The translations under genes and the position numbers were made by a program. This document shows positions 36,050-47,601 of a stretch of 64,000 nucleotides of DNA, in pieces (position 1 is the first letter of the stretch; each line of letters starts with the position of its first letter). The DNA comes from Dasyornis broadbenti (Eukaryota; Chordata; Aves; Passeriformes; Dasyornithidae), in contig VZRN01006818.1 in the NCBI GenBank assembly GCA_013397935.1, positions 5,641,178 to 5,705,177 on the forward strand, read 5' to 3'. Under the pieces are notes generated by a model, which saw only the letters and a list, made by a program, of their open reading frames with translations, was not told the origin of the DNA and did not search any database.

Positions 36050-39000
36050 AAAGAATATTCTGCCTATTGTCTGGTATCTGCACAGCCAGAGAGAAGAAGG
36101 GCAGGGGTAAGAGACTCCTTGCCAGAAGATCCAGTGTTGGCAAAAATAAACATCTGCAATTACCTGCCACGACTAGCAGTACAATGAAACCTTATGTGTC
36201 CTGAGAAGATGTGCACTCAGCCAAAGAGGTGCATCCAGCACCTTCCTCATGTCCATTCCATGGCCTAATGTGCTGAGAGTTTTAAGGACAGCTGGTATCG
36301 CCTCCTGGACCATGCAGGTGTCACTTCCTGTGCAAGTCAACAGCACTGCCTGCGCCTTTGCTTCCTTCCACCAGCACTCGCTGCTGCCTTTGGGGTGCAG
36401 GATTCCCCATGCTGCTGCCACGGGGAGAAGCAGTGCCGCGTTTTGTGACTGTGGTGAGTCACGGATCTGCGTTGCTCCTTTGCGCAGTCAAAGACGGGTT
36501 TCATGTTTATGTCTTTGAACAGAAACCAGACACAGCAGTCACAGCTCAGGAATGGCTGTCCTCCAAGGCTCTGGTGACATACCTGCTGTGACTAACGTAG
36601 GAGCTTGCTCTTCCTGGAAGAAAAAGGAAGAGACTGGAAGGGGCAGTGTGTCCCACAGGACAAAACAGATTTCCCCGTGTCTGTCCTCTGCTCTCCTCAA
36701 GTCTGGGAAGTGCCAAAGTGCTGGGGGTCACTCTAGATGGCTCCAATGTACAGGAGTAGGTTGCAGAGGTGTGGATGTCTAGGGCTTCTCCAGGGTGCTG
36801 CCAGGCCATGGGGGCAGATGTGGTACCAGATGGTGATATAGTCATTGTGGGGAAGACCTGGGCTCTTCCAGAGGGCAGCCAAAGAAGGAGACACACAACA
36901 ATGCTTAGCATACAAGTAAGAAAGTGGATTTCACTTAAGTTGGTTTTTGTTTTAGCCATAATTTTGCAGCCAGCAAAACTTTTTTTAAAAACATTAGAGA
37001 ACATTCAAAACTTGTGAAGATGTGGGGTTATTAACACAGTTGTCACTACAAATGCGAAATAAATCTTTCAGCACCTTGCTTAATAAAAGTAGTTTTTTTT
37101 TCTCTCCTGTGAGTCTTCTCAGTTGCTTCTTCCCCCAAAGCTCTTGCCTTCACTGCCTCACAGTTTGTCTATGCTGTTCATCAGGCTATTTTATCCCATG
37201 CATGCACAGCGATATGTGTACACATCTATATATGCTATTTATACATCTATATTTGGCACACAGCTATATGCATACAGATCTATAGATAAAGGAGTCAAGG
37301 ACGCAGATTTTTGCCTCCTACAGAGCCAACAACGTTCATGGTGATCTCTGTTTGGACATCTTATATGTCCTTTGCATAAGCTGGGTTCCCATCATAACTG
37401 CTCCCTTCAGCTGGATCAGGCACCAGACACAGTGCTACAGGTTGTAGGTTTTTATTAGAATCTTCACATTTTTGGATGATTCCAATTCTCTTGCCTTCCC
37501 TTGCCTTGTCTTGCCTTCTCTCGCCTCCTCTTCCCTTCTCTTCAAACCTTGTGACTAAAATACCATGGACTATACAAAAGACCTCAGACATCAGAAAGCA
37601 GTTAAAGTTCTTATTATCTTTATAAGATCTCATGGACTTGAAACACACAATTGATCATATTTCAATGTTTTCAGATGAGCAAAACTAGAAGAGTGTTATT
37701 TTATTGGCAATTCTCTGTTTAGAGAACCTTATTTACTATCTACCAATTACTTGGTAATTTCTTCTGCATTCCTCATTACCGACAATAAATGCCCATTATG
37801 CTGCCTCTTTGGGTAGACTGGTTTAACTCATTTCTTTGGGACATTACTTTTACTGGTAACTACTTGTCCAGCTCTGTATATTTTTTAATTCAAGCTTCAT
37901 TATTGGTATGGTCAGAAATGAGTAATTTTTAAAGGTGTTAATTAATCTAAGAGCTTCTCTGCTACCGTTTACTTCACGTCAGATCTTTTGCATGTTTTCC
38001 TGCCTTTACTGATTTTCTATGCATATTTCAAGTGGAAGTAGATAGCTTCTTCCATGGGCATCATGATTTTTATTTTTTTTTAATGTGCCCATTCTTTCAA
38101 ACAGCAGTCACCTATAAGAGGAAGACTTACTCTGGTGGATAGAGCGTAGTCTATCTCCTACTGCTGAGATTAATCCAGCTAATTTATTGCTTCTTGTTTA
38201 CAGTCTAAAAGAGAAAAATATCTTTTCCCATCAATCTTCTTGGCAGTCTCCAAAATGCACGATTTATTGCTCTCAAATTTCTGGCTTAATAATATTCAGT
38301 CACCTCTGCAGCAATTTCAAATGGAGAGTGTCCCTGAGGACAGTTAGTAGCCCTCGATGCCTTTTCATTGTATGGGATGCCATAAATGACAAATGACAAG
38401 TGAAGACACCATTAAGCTTCATAATTTCTTTAGATGAGTTTGCCTGACACCTGTTTAAATTGAACACCAGAATTTGCAGAGTGAATACCAATTCTTTGCC
38501 ACAAGCCTTCATACGGATATTACAGGGCGGAGAGTGTTTTGATTGCACAATTAAAAAAATTCCAGAATAAAAAGCAAGTTAGTGTTATGCATAAACTGTG
38601 AACAATCGCTGCATGAAACCAGCCCTAAATGCTCTGCAAATATGCAACCAGAGCAACCGAGGCACAGTAAAAGCAGCCGCGGGGCATTTCAGCGTATCCA
38701 GGGCACAACCTGCAGGTCTTGGTGCACCACACCCGCGACCAGAGAGATACTTCAGGTCAAAGCCACGCTGACCTCATCTGTTCACAAACAAGCTGGTTCC
38801 TCTCTCAGATTAAGAGGTCTTTAATGACATCACCCTAATTAACTCTAGCTCGTTAGTGTGCAGCAGAAGCGATGGTTGGGTTTCTGGGCAGATGTACATG
38901 CCCAGGTCCAGCTGTGCCTTTCCCAATCTGGCCCATATGGTCACTGCTGACTGCTGACCTCCGGCTCAAGGTCACCACTGCTTTGGCATTGCCAGGGCAA

Positions 39001-39681
39001 GGGCTCCTAACCAATTCAATCAAAACAAGCCAGAAATCAGCAATTTAAACTGTGCACTTGAAGAATATTTGAAATTAGCAAGAGAAGTATAATTTCAAAT
39101 ACATTCTACAGCCATAAACCTGACCAAAATTTTTGGCACTCCAGGTTGCGTACAAGGCCACAAAGAGCCACGCAGTTAAATCACGCTTATACCCAAAAGT
39201 CAAGGTCATCTGACAGATTGCTATCATGACTGAATTGGGTCTGATATCTCAAATATTTATTCTAATTTTAGATGCCACTCGCATTGCTCAGATGGGTGCA
39301 CACTTTCAGAGAATTCCCTTATTCAACAGCCCATCTCACGTTCAGTGTCCTCAATGGCAACACAGTCCGACGCTTGTGCATGGGAGCATAATTTGGCCTC
39401 CAAAATCCTTATTGGTAAGAATATGTAAGAAAAGGAGAAAAAAAGCAGAAGCAGAGGCTGAGTTTTTCAGAGTGGGCTTAAAAAACCACTTGTTTCTTCA
39501 ACTGTCATTAGCATAACATTCTAAATAACCAAATCCATGCATATTGCCCCCATGCTGTCCCTTGTGATCAGCACAATTAATTAAAACATTTTCTAAAGCT
39601 GTGCAGCTGCGTAAATGTATACTGACTGCCTGTGCATAGAACATAAACAGCACAGAGCCAAATCTTACCTGCCACACAGAG

Positions 39682-39720
39682 AGCTCCTGCCTGAGGTAGA
39701 AGCTCCCTGCCTGAAGAAAA
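39682..39720. repeat. Short tandem duplication, period 19
   Basis: 'agctcctgcctgaggtaga' at 39682-39700 is followed directly by 'agctccctgcctgaagaaaa' at 39701-39720. An imperfect duplication, so somewhat older than the exact one at 18642. Confidence 0.8.
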
Positions 39721-42534
39721 GTGGGCTTAAAGGTGTGAAATAAATCCCTGAAATCTAGTGGTACCAGTCACACTAGTGATCAATGCCATCCTTAGGAGTC
39801 CTATTGGTTTACAGTCTTTAGGTTTACTTAAAATACGAGGGTCTCACTTTAGTAACAAAAACAGATCAAAGACGTGGTCGATCTGTTTAAAATATTTTCT
39901 ATTTTTGAATTCCTAGGAAGTAAAACATGCTAAGACAACCCTTTCTCTGCTCATTTACTCTTATGTGGCCTTGTTCAAACTGCATTTACGTGCAAAGGGG
40001 TCTCCTTCAAGAAGTTTCTGATCTCTGTAGTTCCAGTGAAAGCAAAAAATTTCTCCCTGCAAATATGTTCCAGATCTGTTTCTCAGGAGCCAAGATTCAA
40101 CAAAAATGAGTTGCCAGCTGCATGAAAGTTTTATATGTGTAGCAAGAAGAGTAATGGAATGAGAGCAACCGTTTATTTGTAGAAGTAGAAGCAAGCAGTC
40201 TAAATAAATGAAGCAACTGATAATTGTTTAGACATTCAGAGGTTTTGTAAATGTTTCATTAAATTGATGGGATCAAATGCATCTTCCAAATTTTTGCGAC
40301 ATAGAAATTTATGTGACTAGGCCCTTTAGCAAAACTCTCTTCAGTATGTTTTTTTTTTTTCCAAGCTAGTGAAGGCACTGAGACTTCTGGGTCTCAATTA
40401 ACTACAGGTCCATGACCTCTGTGAACTTCAGTTTTGAAATTCAGGGAATACAGACCATCTCACAGCTATGCCTAGACAATGTATGTGGTTGTAAAACTTC
40501 TGCCGTGTAAAACGGCAACCATTTGTTGTTCTTCAGTGTTTTCAGGAGAGCCTGACCTAAGGGAAACATGTAAGTGCCTGCTCAGAAATAGAAATATCTC
40601 GATCCAAAGCAAACCAAAGCTCAGGGCTGGAGACTCACTGCCTTCGACTGTTCCTACGTTAAAGTGTCTGATGACCCCAAATGCAACACCTGTCCCCATC
40701 CTTCAGGGGGAGGCCAGATCCAATGAAGTCACACCTTCTACAGCAATTCAAAGCCCGTGTAAAGTCAGACACTGCCCTTCCAGCTCCACTTTTCTGCGAT
40801 GAAATCTTTTGAGGTGATTTATTAAGACCTCTGCCCACAATGCTGGCAAAAGTTGGATTATGTTGGTGGCACTGAGCAGCAAGCAGAAAACAGAAAATAA
40901 TTCTCTTTAGCAAAGAAAATTGATCCTGAGTAGAGCTGTTTGGTTTATCCAGCCTGGTTAGGAAAAAATGAGAAAAATGCATCCTCTAATCATCTGGCTG
41001 GAGTTGCTAGCACAAGCTCAGGTGGTCCAGGCCAGTAATGGGAGTTTGTCTGAAAATAAAGCCAGTCCTCAGAAAAGGGTCTGTATGTTCTTCTGCCTCT
41101 GCCTTGGTCAGATTCATGTCCCATGTCCTTGCTGCTGGTGCTTGCTCCAGAAACATGCCCAGGTCAGAAGTGGAGCAAGTGCTGGCTGGGCATGTCCCAG
41201 TGTCTGTATAGTGTTTGTTTCCTTTATGTTTGGCTTTCAGCTGGGAGCTGAACAGCCCACAGAGCTAATGGGATACAAATTCCTTTGCTCTAAACCCAGA
41301 GAAAGGAGCTAGATCATCAAGACCTCACCATCATCTTGATATTCAGCCTGTGGTTCCAACTTTGTGCTCTTGGGATCACCTGAGGTCTGAATTCTGTTTA
41401 TTAGAAAGCCATGGACAACATGAAGGCTCTCTTATAGAGACCATACTTTGCGATAAAATGTGGAACCACGGGAAGACAAAAAGATGTTTTATTTTAAGGT
41501 AGTGCAAACAGCAAGCTAGATTACAGAAAAAAATCGTGAAACAAATCTGAAAGGGTACCTTTTCCCTCACCTGTTCAATTTAATTGCCATGTTTTTAAGT
41601 CAGTGAGCTCAGAGCACTAATTTTCCAGAAAGACCAGTCTGCCAATACTGATCAGGTAACACCCCAGAAAGTTCCTCTTTTGGTCACATGGCAAAACAAA
41701 TGACATCGTTATGATAAAGCTCCTCTGTAAGTCAAGGATGTATAGAAATGCACCGATTGCACACTGCAATAGAATGTAACAAAAGCAGGCATAGAGGTGA
41801 CACGTGTTACTGCCAAATGCTGAAGACAAGGCGGACAAAGTGTCAGGGTGTGTTTGTTGTGCTTCTCTGGAGGGATAAAATGAAGAAGATAAAGGTCAAA
41901 AGAGGATCCTGAGACTGTAAGAGTCATACATTTGTTAAGCAGCACTATCAAGTATCTAGTTATTGAAAAATGCAAAGAACAAAGCACAGTATCAAAATGC
42001 CCATTATCAGCCTGCTGTATCAGCAGCCTTATAAATCTAAACACAAGCAAGAAAACTGTTGTGAGAAACTGAGGTGATATCAGAACCTCTCCATTTGTTT
42101 AAAGAAGTACCTACAAAGTGGCATGAGAAAATGACCAACGCTTGATCCATTCACTGCTTAAGAGACACCAGTAATGAAAAGAAGTGAGGATTGCACAAGG
42201 GATAGGGGAGTTCTACCATTACCCAGTTTGGGTTAATTAATCCTTAATGTTATATAAAGTGGTGGTAAGAGCTCAAGTGTCCTTCTTTGCACCACTTAAG
42301 GGCTATACCTGCCTCTCTATCAACCAGATAGAAAACCATATTCTAAACGCATGTTAAAATAACCATTTTCATCCTCTTTATGGACAGGGTCAACAAATTC
42401 CTAGAAGTTATACGATAAATGCGATGCCTCCAAAGCAATGTTTCCTGTTATCTCTGTAGTACACACAACACAAAACATAGGAGATTAGACTTTTAACATA
42501 TAATTTCTAATAGCTGGCAAATAATAATCTTTGG

Positions 42535-42588
42535 CTTTCAAAGCTTTGGCAGAGAGCCATTTAAGAATTATAGGCTGAGCTTTGAAAG
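42535..42588. repeat. Perfect 11-bp inverted repeat, 32-base loop
   Basis: The arm 'ctttcaaagct' (42535-42545) is followed after 32 bases by its exact reverse complement 'agctttgaaag' (42578-42588). The left arm also overlaps a perfect 10-base palindrome (42539-42548). A transcript could fold into a hairpin of about 54 nt. Pairing inside the loop looks weak, so it is shorter than a typical microRNA precursor stem. It lies in an AT-rich block free of known repeats. Confidence 0.9.
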
Positions 42589-45060
42589 AAAATGTGTTTT
42601 GAAATCCCATCTTTATTAGTTAAGCTATCGTTACTACTATTCAATTATGGTACAAATGTGCAGCTTTCATAACGCAAAATGCCACTTCAAACTCTTTTGA
42701 CAGGATTAGATACAATGTCACTTTTTCTATTCAGGCCAGTTCCTCCAGATCCCAGCACGCTCCAAATCCCCCTGAAACCTACTGACAATGCACACATGAA
42801 GGGATGAGATATCTAAGAACAGCACAAATGATCAGACAAGCCTTCCTTCCAATTAACAGTGGCAATAATTAATAACAGTCAGAAATTCCATTCCTGCTGG
42901 GTTGTTGCTCGGAGAAAGACAAGCCAACAGGACAGACTCATCCTTTTACAGGAATAAGAAAGAATAACAGTTAGAAAAGCATAATCCCTGATAAAAATGC
43001 TGAGGAGGAGAAGAGGTGGGAAGAGAATTGAGAAGGAATCCTCTGTTTCAGTAACAGTGCCTTGTTGATCTTCCCTCCCTCCACCATGTGGTTTCTATTT
43101 TCTTGTATTAATCCGTGCTTCCCCTCCCTACATTTTTTCATGTGGTTGCCACTTTGAGGTCAACGAGTACTAAGAATGGACCGAAAAGAATTTCCAGGGT
43201 GTTTTTTAAGACTATTAATAACTTCAGCAGCTATTCAAGCAAACAGTGCTCCATGTTCATTGTACTCCAGGGCGTAAGATCATCACTTGAGGAGGCTGAT
43301 TCAGAGTTTCCTCACGTTACAGGTTGTACAGGCAGTCAGGTACTGTGTAGGGTGTTGGAGGCAAGATGTCACTTCCAGTGGGACACTGAAAAATAAGGAG
43401 CCAATATTGTACACATCAATAAGGACGTTTTCCAAAGGTGAGAAAATTCCAGAGACACGTCTCATGGGAGATTTTTAAACGTTGCCACTTACAGTACTGC
43501 ACTTCCTAATTTCCACCACCTCACAGACAGGCATCCTCAAAGCCCTAAAGGTGTTGCTCAACAATGTGCAGCAAGACTGCAGGACTTACAAATGAGATCT
43601 GCACAAGACAGCCAAGCCAGCAGACTGCCAGAGTCTACAGAGGGAGGTGGCACATCTGGAAACCTGGGATTAAGTTTCTGAGTCACAAAAGCCTGAGCAG
43701 CATCCCTCACCACAGTGCTGCAGAGAGACTCAGCTGGGCCTTGAAGGAGAAAGACACTGAATGTGAATCATTCAAAGTAAAAGAGATCTGATCCGCAATG
43801 TTCAGGACAACACAACTCAAAATTACACCAAAGCCTTCTGCAGGACACACTTCCAGCCAGATGAGGATCTGTGCTTCAAACAGGGCAGAACACCTTGGCT
43901 TCACATGCTTCAGTACAGATGTAATGGGCAAACCAGGAAGACACAGACAGTCTCGTTCTTTGCTGTCTTCTGTGTGAGCCCTGACATGGCAGATATGGTC
44001 TCAGAATGTCTTAAAAATAATAAACAGGAAAAAACAAGGCCTGGAACATGAGAGAGACCATGGAGGAGATGATCTGAGAACCCTTTAGAGGCCCAGGCGT
44101 GAGGCAGCCAGGAGACGCCAGGTGTGGCTGCTCACACACAAACAGATGTCTTCGTTCATGTGTAATCCCCTCTGCTTCCAAGGGGATTAAACATCTGACC
44201 TTGAAATTCTTCAAACAGGGCCCAAAGTCTATTTTAAAGCTGATTTTTATAAATTGGAAGATTATATTTATTTTTAAAAAAAAGAGACTAAAACTTGTAC
44301 AAGAGGAAAAGAAGCACTGTGTCAAATTTCAGAGTAATGTACAAGGGGATAAATCACAGGTCAGAAGGGGAATATCAGCAAATTAAGTGATGAATTCAAA
44401 CCAAGAAGAATGTGTGCTATATTCTACTTCTCCTACAGACAGCAGCTTTTGGGCACACAGGGCTTTCCAGCATCCTAAGAAATTAAACAAATTATTTATT
44501 TTTCCCCAAGGCTTTGCCTTGTGTTTTCCTTATTGATTTTGTATTTCAGAGGATAAATGAAAAAAAGCAAAGGGATACTTAGAAGGGATATTAATATTCT
44601 TTCTTGTCTTGCTTGAAAATGACACAGTTAAGCAGAAGGAAGATTACAGATGTTTTATGGATTTATTTTTGAGATGCTAAGTTAGGTCTGATATTTATAT
44701 AAGCACTAACACACCTGATCTGAGTTTCAGGAGTTTCCAATACTCATTCACAAAGGCAACCAGAGACAAGGAGTGACCCAAACCTGCAGCTGATAGGCCT
44801 GAAGGGTGGTGAATTGGAGCTCCCAAAGAAAGAAAAAAACTCCAATAAATAATGTGTCTGAAGATACAATTAAATTGTTCCTTCTCTGAAGGAACTGCAG
44901 CCCTTTCTCTTTTTCATTTTTCCTGCCACCTGTGGCTCTGAAGAAGCATTTCAGGCCTGTATACACCACACAAATTTATCCCAGATAAGAGCCTGATCCA
45001 AGGAAAGAGAAACAATGGAGCAATTTGGTTGATGGCTGTAGAAATAGAAGATGGAGTTGT

Positions 45061-45440
45061 AGAATTGCAGAATCATTTAGGTTGGAAAAGACCTCTAAGA
45101 TCATCAAGTCCAACTGCTAACCCAGCACTGCCAAGTCCACCACTAAGCCATGTTCCTGAGTGCCACATCTGCATGTCTTTTAAACACCTCCAGAGAAGGT
45201 TACTCCACCACTTCCCTGGGCAGCCTGTTCCAGTGCTTGACAACCATTTTGGTGAAGAAAGATTTCTTAATATCCAATCTAAACCTGCCCTCGCTCAACA
45301 TGAGGCCATTTCCTTCTCATATCGCTGGTTACCTTGGAGAAGATCCCCACCTGGCTCCAGCCCCCTTTCAAGCAGTTAAGAGAGTGATAAGGTCCCCCCT
45401 GAGCCTCCTTTTGTCCCTCAGCTGCTCCTCATAGGACTTG
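45061..45440 (-). repeat. CR1 LINE, 5'-truncated 3' portion
   Basis: A clear CR1 3' end in reverse orientation. It starts on the plus strand with worn 8-mers ('agaattgcagaatcattt'), then 'aggttggaaaagacctctaa' and 'gatcatcaagtccaactgct'. It continues through the segment complementary to the ORF2 C-terminus ('cctgggcagcctgttccagt') to 'agctgctcctcataggactt', beyond which it is lost. Compared with the avian CR1 layout I know, about 20-30 bases seem missing near 45412-45420, between 'gagcctccttttgtcc' and 'ctcagctgctcc'. It includes the 3' UTR and the end of the reverse transcriptase polyprotein gene and is non-functional. It is one of the best preserved repeats in the window. Confidence 0.93.
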
Positions 45441-47547
45441 TACTATCTCTGGCCATACCACACTGTACAGCAATGCCACGGTGAGCTACTTACTCTTTTT
45501 ATGTTGAATATTACAGCTACATTTCCTGCCCATTGCCTCAATGTCTCACATTTACCAGACTCTGTCTATCTTAAGAGAAACTTCGGTGTTAAATGAGTGC
45601 TAAATACATACAATAAACAAACCTGGTTTACTCCTTTGCCCAGCACCGAATGCCCAGGGCAGACGGCTGGGGCAGAGCACAGGGAGCAGCTGAGCTGAGG
45701 TACCGAGTGTTGCAGAGCCCACACATCCCAGCAGAATGGGAATGGATCCTGCACTCGGCTGGGATGGGGATTTCAGCTGCTGGGCATTCCTCCAGGCTTA
45801 TTTATTACCTTGGGCAAGTTATTTAACCAGTGTCCTGAGGGCCCAAATTAAAAGTAAAGCAATGGTAATCCTTTTTAGCAACTGTGCTTCTCGATTTTTA
45901 CTAAATGTCCCCGAGGCCAGGGACTTTTTCTCACTAGAGCTTGTTCCAGTCATGATCCAAATGAGGAGCTGAATGCCTGTGTGGTTCTTCTCTAGTGTAC
46001 TGGGCGACACACTCCCACGCAGAGGAGTGTCCATTCCCCTCTCCTGGTTAATTCTCTTTTATTTCCCTCTGTATCTATGCAATGACTGCTCCAAAGCATT
46101 TGCATTTCAGCTTGTCCAACATTCCCAACATTATTTCCTTGTGTCACTGGAAATCTAATGGCATTTTTTTCTAGTGCACAGACATGTTTTCATTAACTGT
46201 GGTTAAATTCCAGCTATTGCCATTACACAATCCCTACCTTCACTGGCAATTGCAGGGGAGTTAATATTGCATTTTCACTTCCTGCCTTTGAAAAGGAGAC
46301 AACTGTATTGTTTCAAACTGCTCTGTGTAGAGCACACTCCCTTCATAGTTTTGGAAAATCTGGGAAAGCTTGTGAGATATGATAAAGGTCAACAGAAATC
46401 TATTCCCCGTTGGATATCCCTAGAACAGTGTCTCCATTGAAATCTTTGTGGTGAAGCTCTGGGCACTGGTATGTACATGAGTGCAAGTGTTCAGAGGAAG
46501 GCTGGCATCATGTTTTGGAAGGAGAAAAGGGACAAAGGGGCACTGGTACTGCTGAAAGTGAGTCTGAAATAGATTTGATATCCTCTGAGCTAAACCAGTG
46601 AGTCTCGGGGGTCATGGCAAACAAATTTTTCTCACCTCTGAGAAGCCAAACCTTATTGCAGAGCTGGGTGTGACTGCAAGTCTGGACACAGGCTCGGTGT
46701 GCTGTTCTCATGGCTGTAGAGAGACAACCCTGCTGTGCCTCCTCTTTAGCACAGCAGGGCATCATTCCCCTTGGAGGGAACCCCTGCCCAGTGCCTCTCT
46801 CCAGGCTGGATCTCTCCAAAAGCTCAGTTCCTGCAGATCCCCTTCCAGGAGGCAGAGTAGAGGTGAAGGTCCATCTTGGGGAGCAGAAAGGCTGAAGTTC
46901 ACGGTCCTCCTCGAGCAGCCTTTTACTGATGCCATCTTTCCCCACACGAGCCCAGACTGGACACAGTGTACAGGGAGTGGGGGGTGCAGCCTCCATCCTG
47001 CCTCCAGTAAATCCACTCCTGGTTATCACGAATCATTTTTTGTGGGAGGTCACAAGGAGTGGAACAAGTTTTTGGTTAAGGGCACCACATTTTCAGATTG
47101 AAAGCATGCATTTATAGCCTGAGTAGATTAGATTAGGATTCAAGTGGATGTGGATCTGCAGTCAGGATGACATTTCCTGTTGATTTTTTCTAACACTTTC
47201 AGGGCAGAAGTTGGATACATGTGGTAGCTGCGTTTCCTGAAGGCATGGTATAATCTTTGCCATATAGATGATGGAGCTGAGATGCCTAACACCAGAGCCA
47301 GAACGGTGCTTCATTCCTGTCATCCTTGATGGCTAATCACTTCTGAGGCTTGTGGACTCACATAGGTACCAATCACTGAGCTGGCCTGGTTTACAGCTGC
47401 AATTAATTTTATTTTAGGCAGGTAGTTGCTCCTTCTGTTTCACTGACTTTTCATTCCCAGATTTTGGAAGACCACAATGGCTTTTTATGCTAATTGGACT
47501 CTGTTTCCTCAGATTCTCACACATTTAGCATAAAGCACAGACTACTC

Positions 47548-47573
47548 TTTCCTCAGCCATCTGGCTGAGGAAA
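47548..47573. repeat. Perfect 11-bp hairpin with 4-base loop
   Basis: The arms 'tttcctcagcc' (47548-47558) and 'ggctgaggaaa' (47563-47573) are exact reverse complements around the loop 'atct'. With six G:C pairs and a tetraloop this would be a stable small stem-loop in RNA or a cruciform seed in DNA. It resembles a bacterial terminator stem, but it is not followed by a T-run and the context is vertebrate, so I do not call it a terminator. An AT-rich tandem repeat starts 6 bases later. Confidence 0.93.
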
Positions 47574-47579
47574 TCAACA

Positions 47580-47601
47580 ATTTTCCAAAAATTTTCCAAA
47601 A
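47580..47601. repeat. Perfect tandem duplication, period 11
   Basis: 'attttccaaaa' occurs twice in tandem (47580-47590 and 47591-47601), followed by the start of a third partial unit ('att'). A small slippage product next to the 47548 hairpin. Confidence 0.93.

Larger units (their letters stand above)
36050..45060. other. Noncoding DNA, no gene seen
   Basis: No gene, RNA gene or known interspersed repeat is recognised in about 9 kb. Frames reach 152 codons (36546-37004, minus) without a domain. Minor structures are a C/T-rich tract at 37485-37548 built on TTGCC-like units, an A/T-rich cryptic repeat with 'acatctata' words at 37218-37290, a period-19 tandem duplication at 39682-39720, and a perfect inverted repeat at 42535-42588 listed separately. 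The AT-rich stretch 42480-42740 is repeat-free and could be conserved regulatory DNA; this is a guess from composition. Confidence 0.5.

Noticed and set aside
46508..47101. Overlapping 173-codon (minus) and 167-codon (plus) frames
   Set aside because: Both strands open in the same moderately GC-rich DNA is typical of low stop density, not of a gene. Neither product resembles a known family.
47548..47573. Hairpin as a rho-independent terminator
   Set aside because: The context is a vertebrate genome, and no T-run follows the stem on either strand in the required position.
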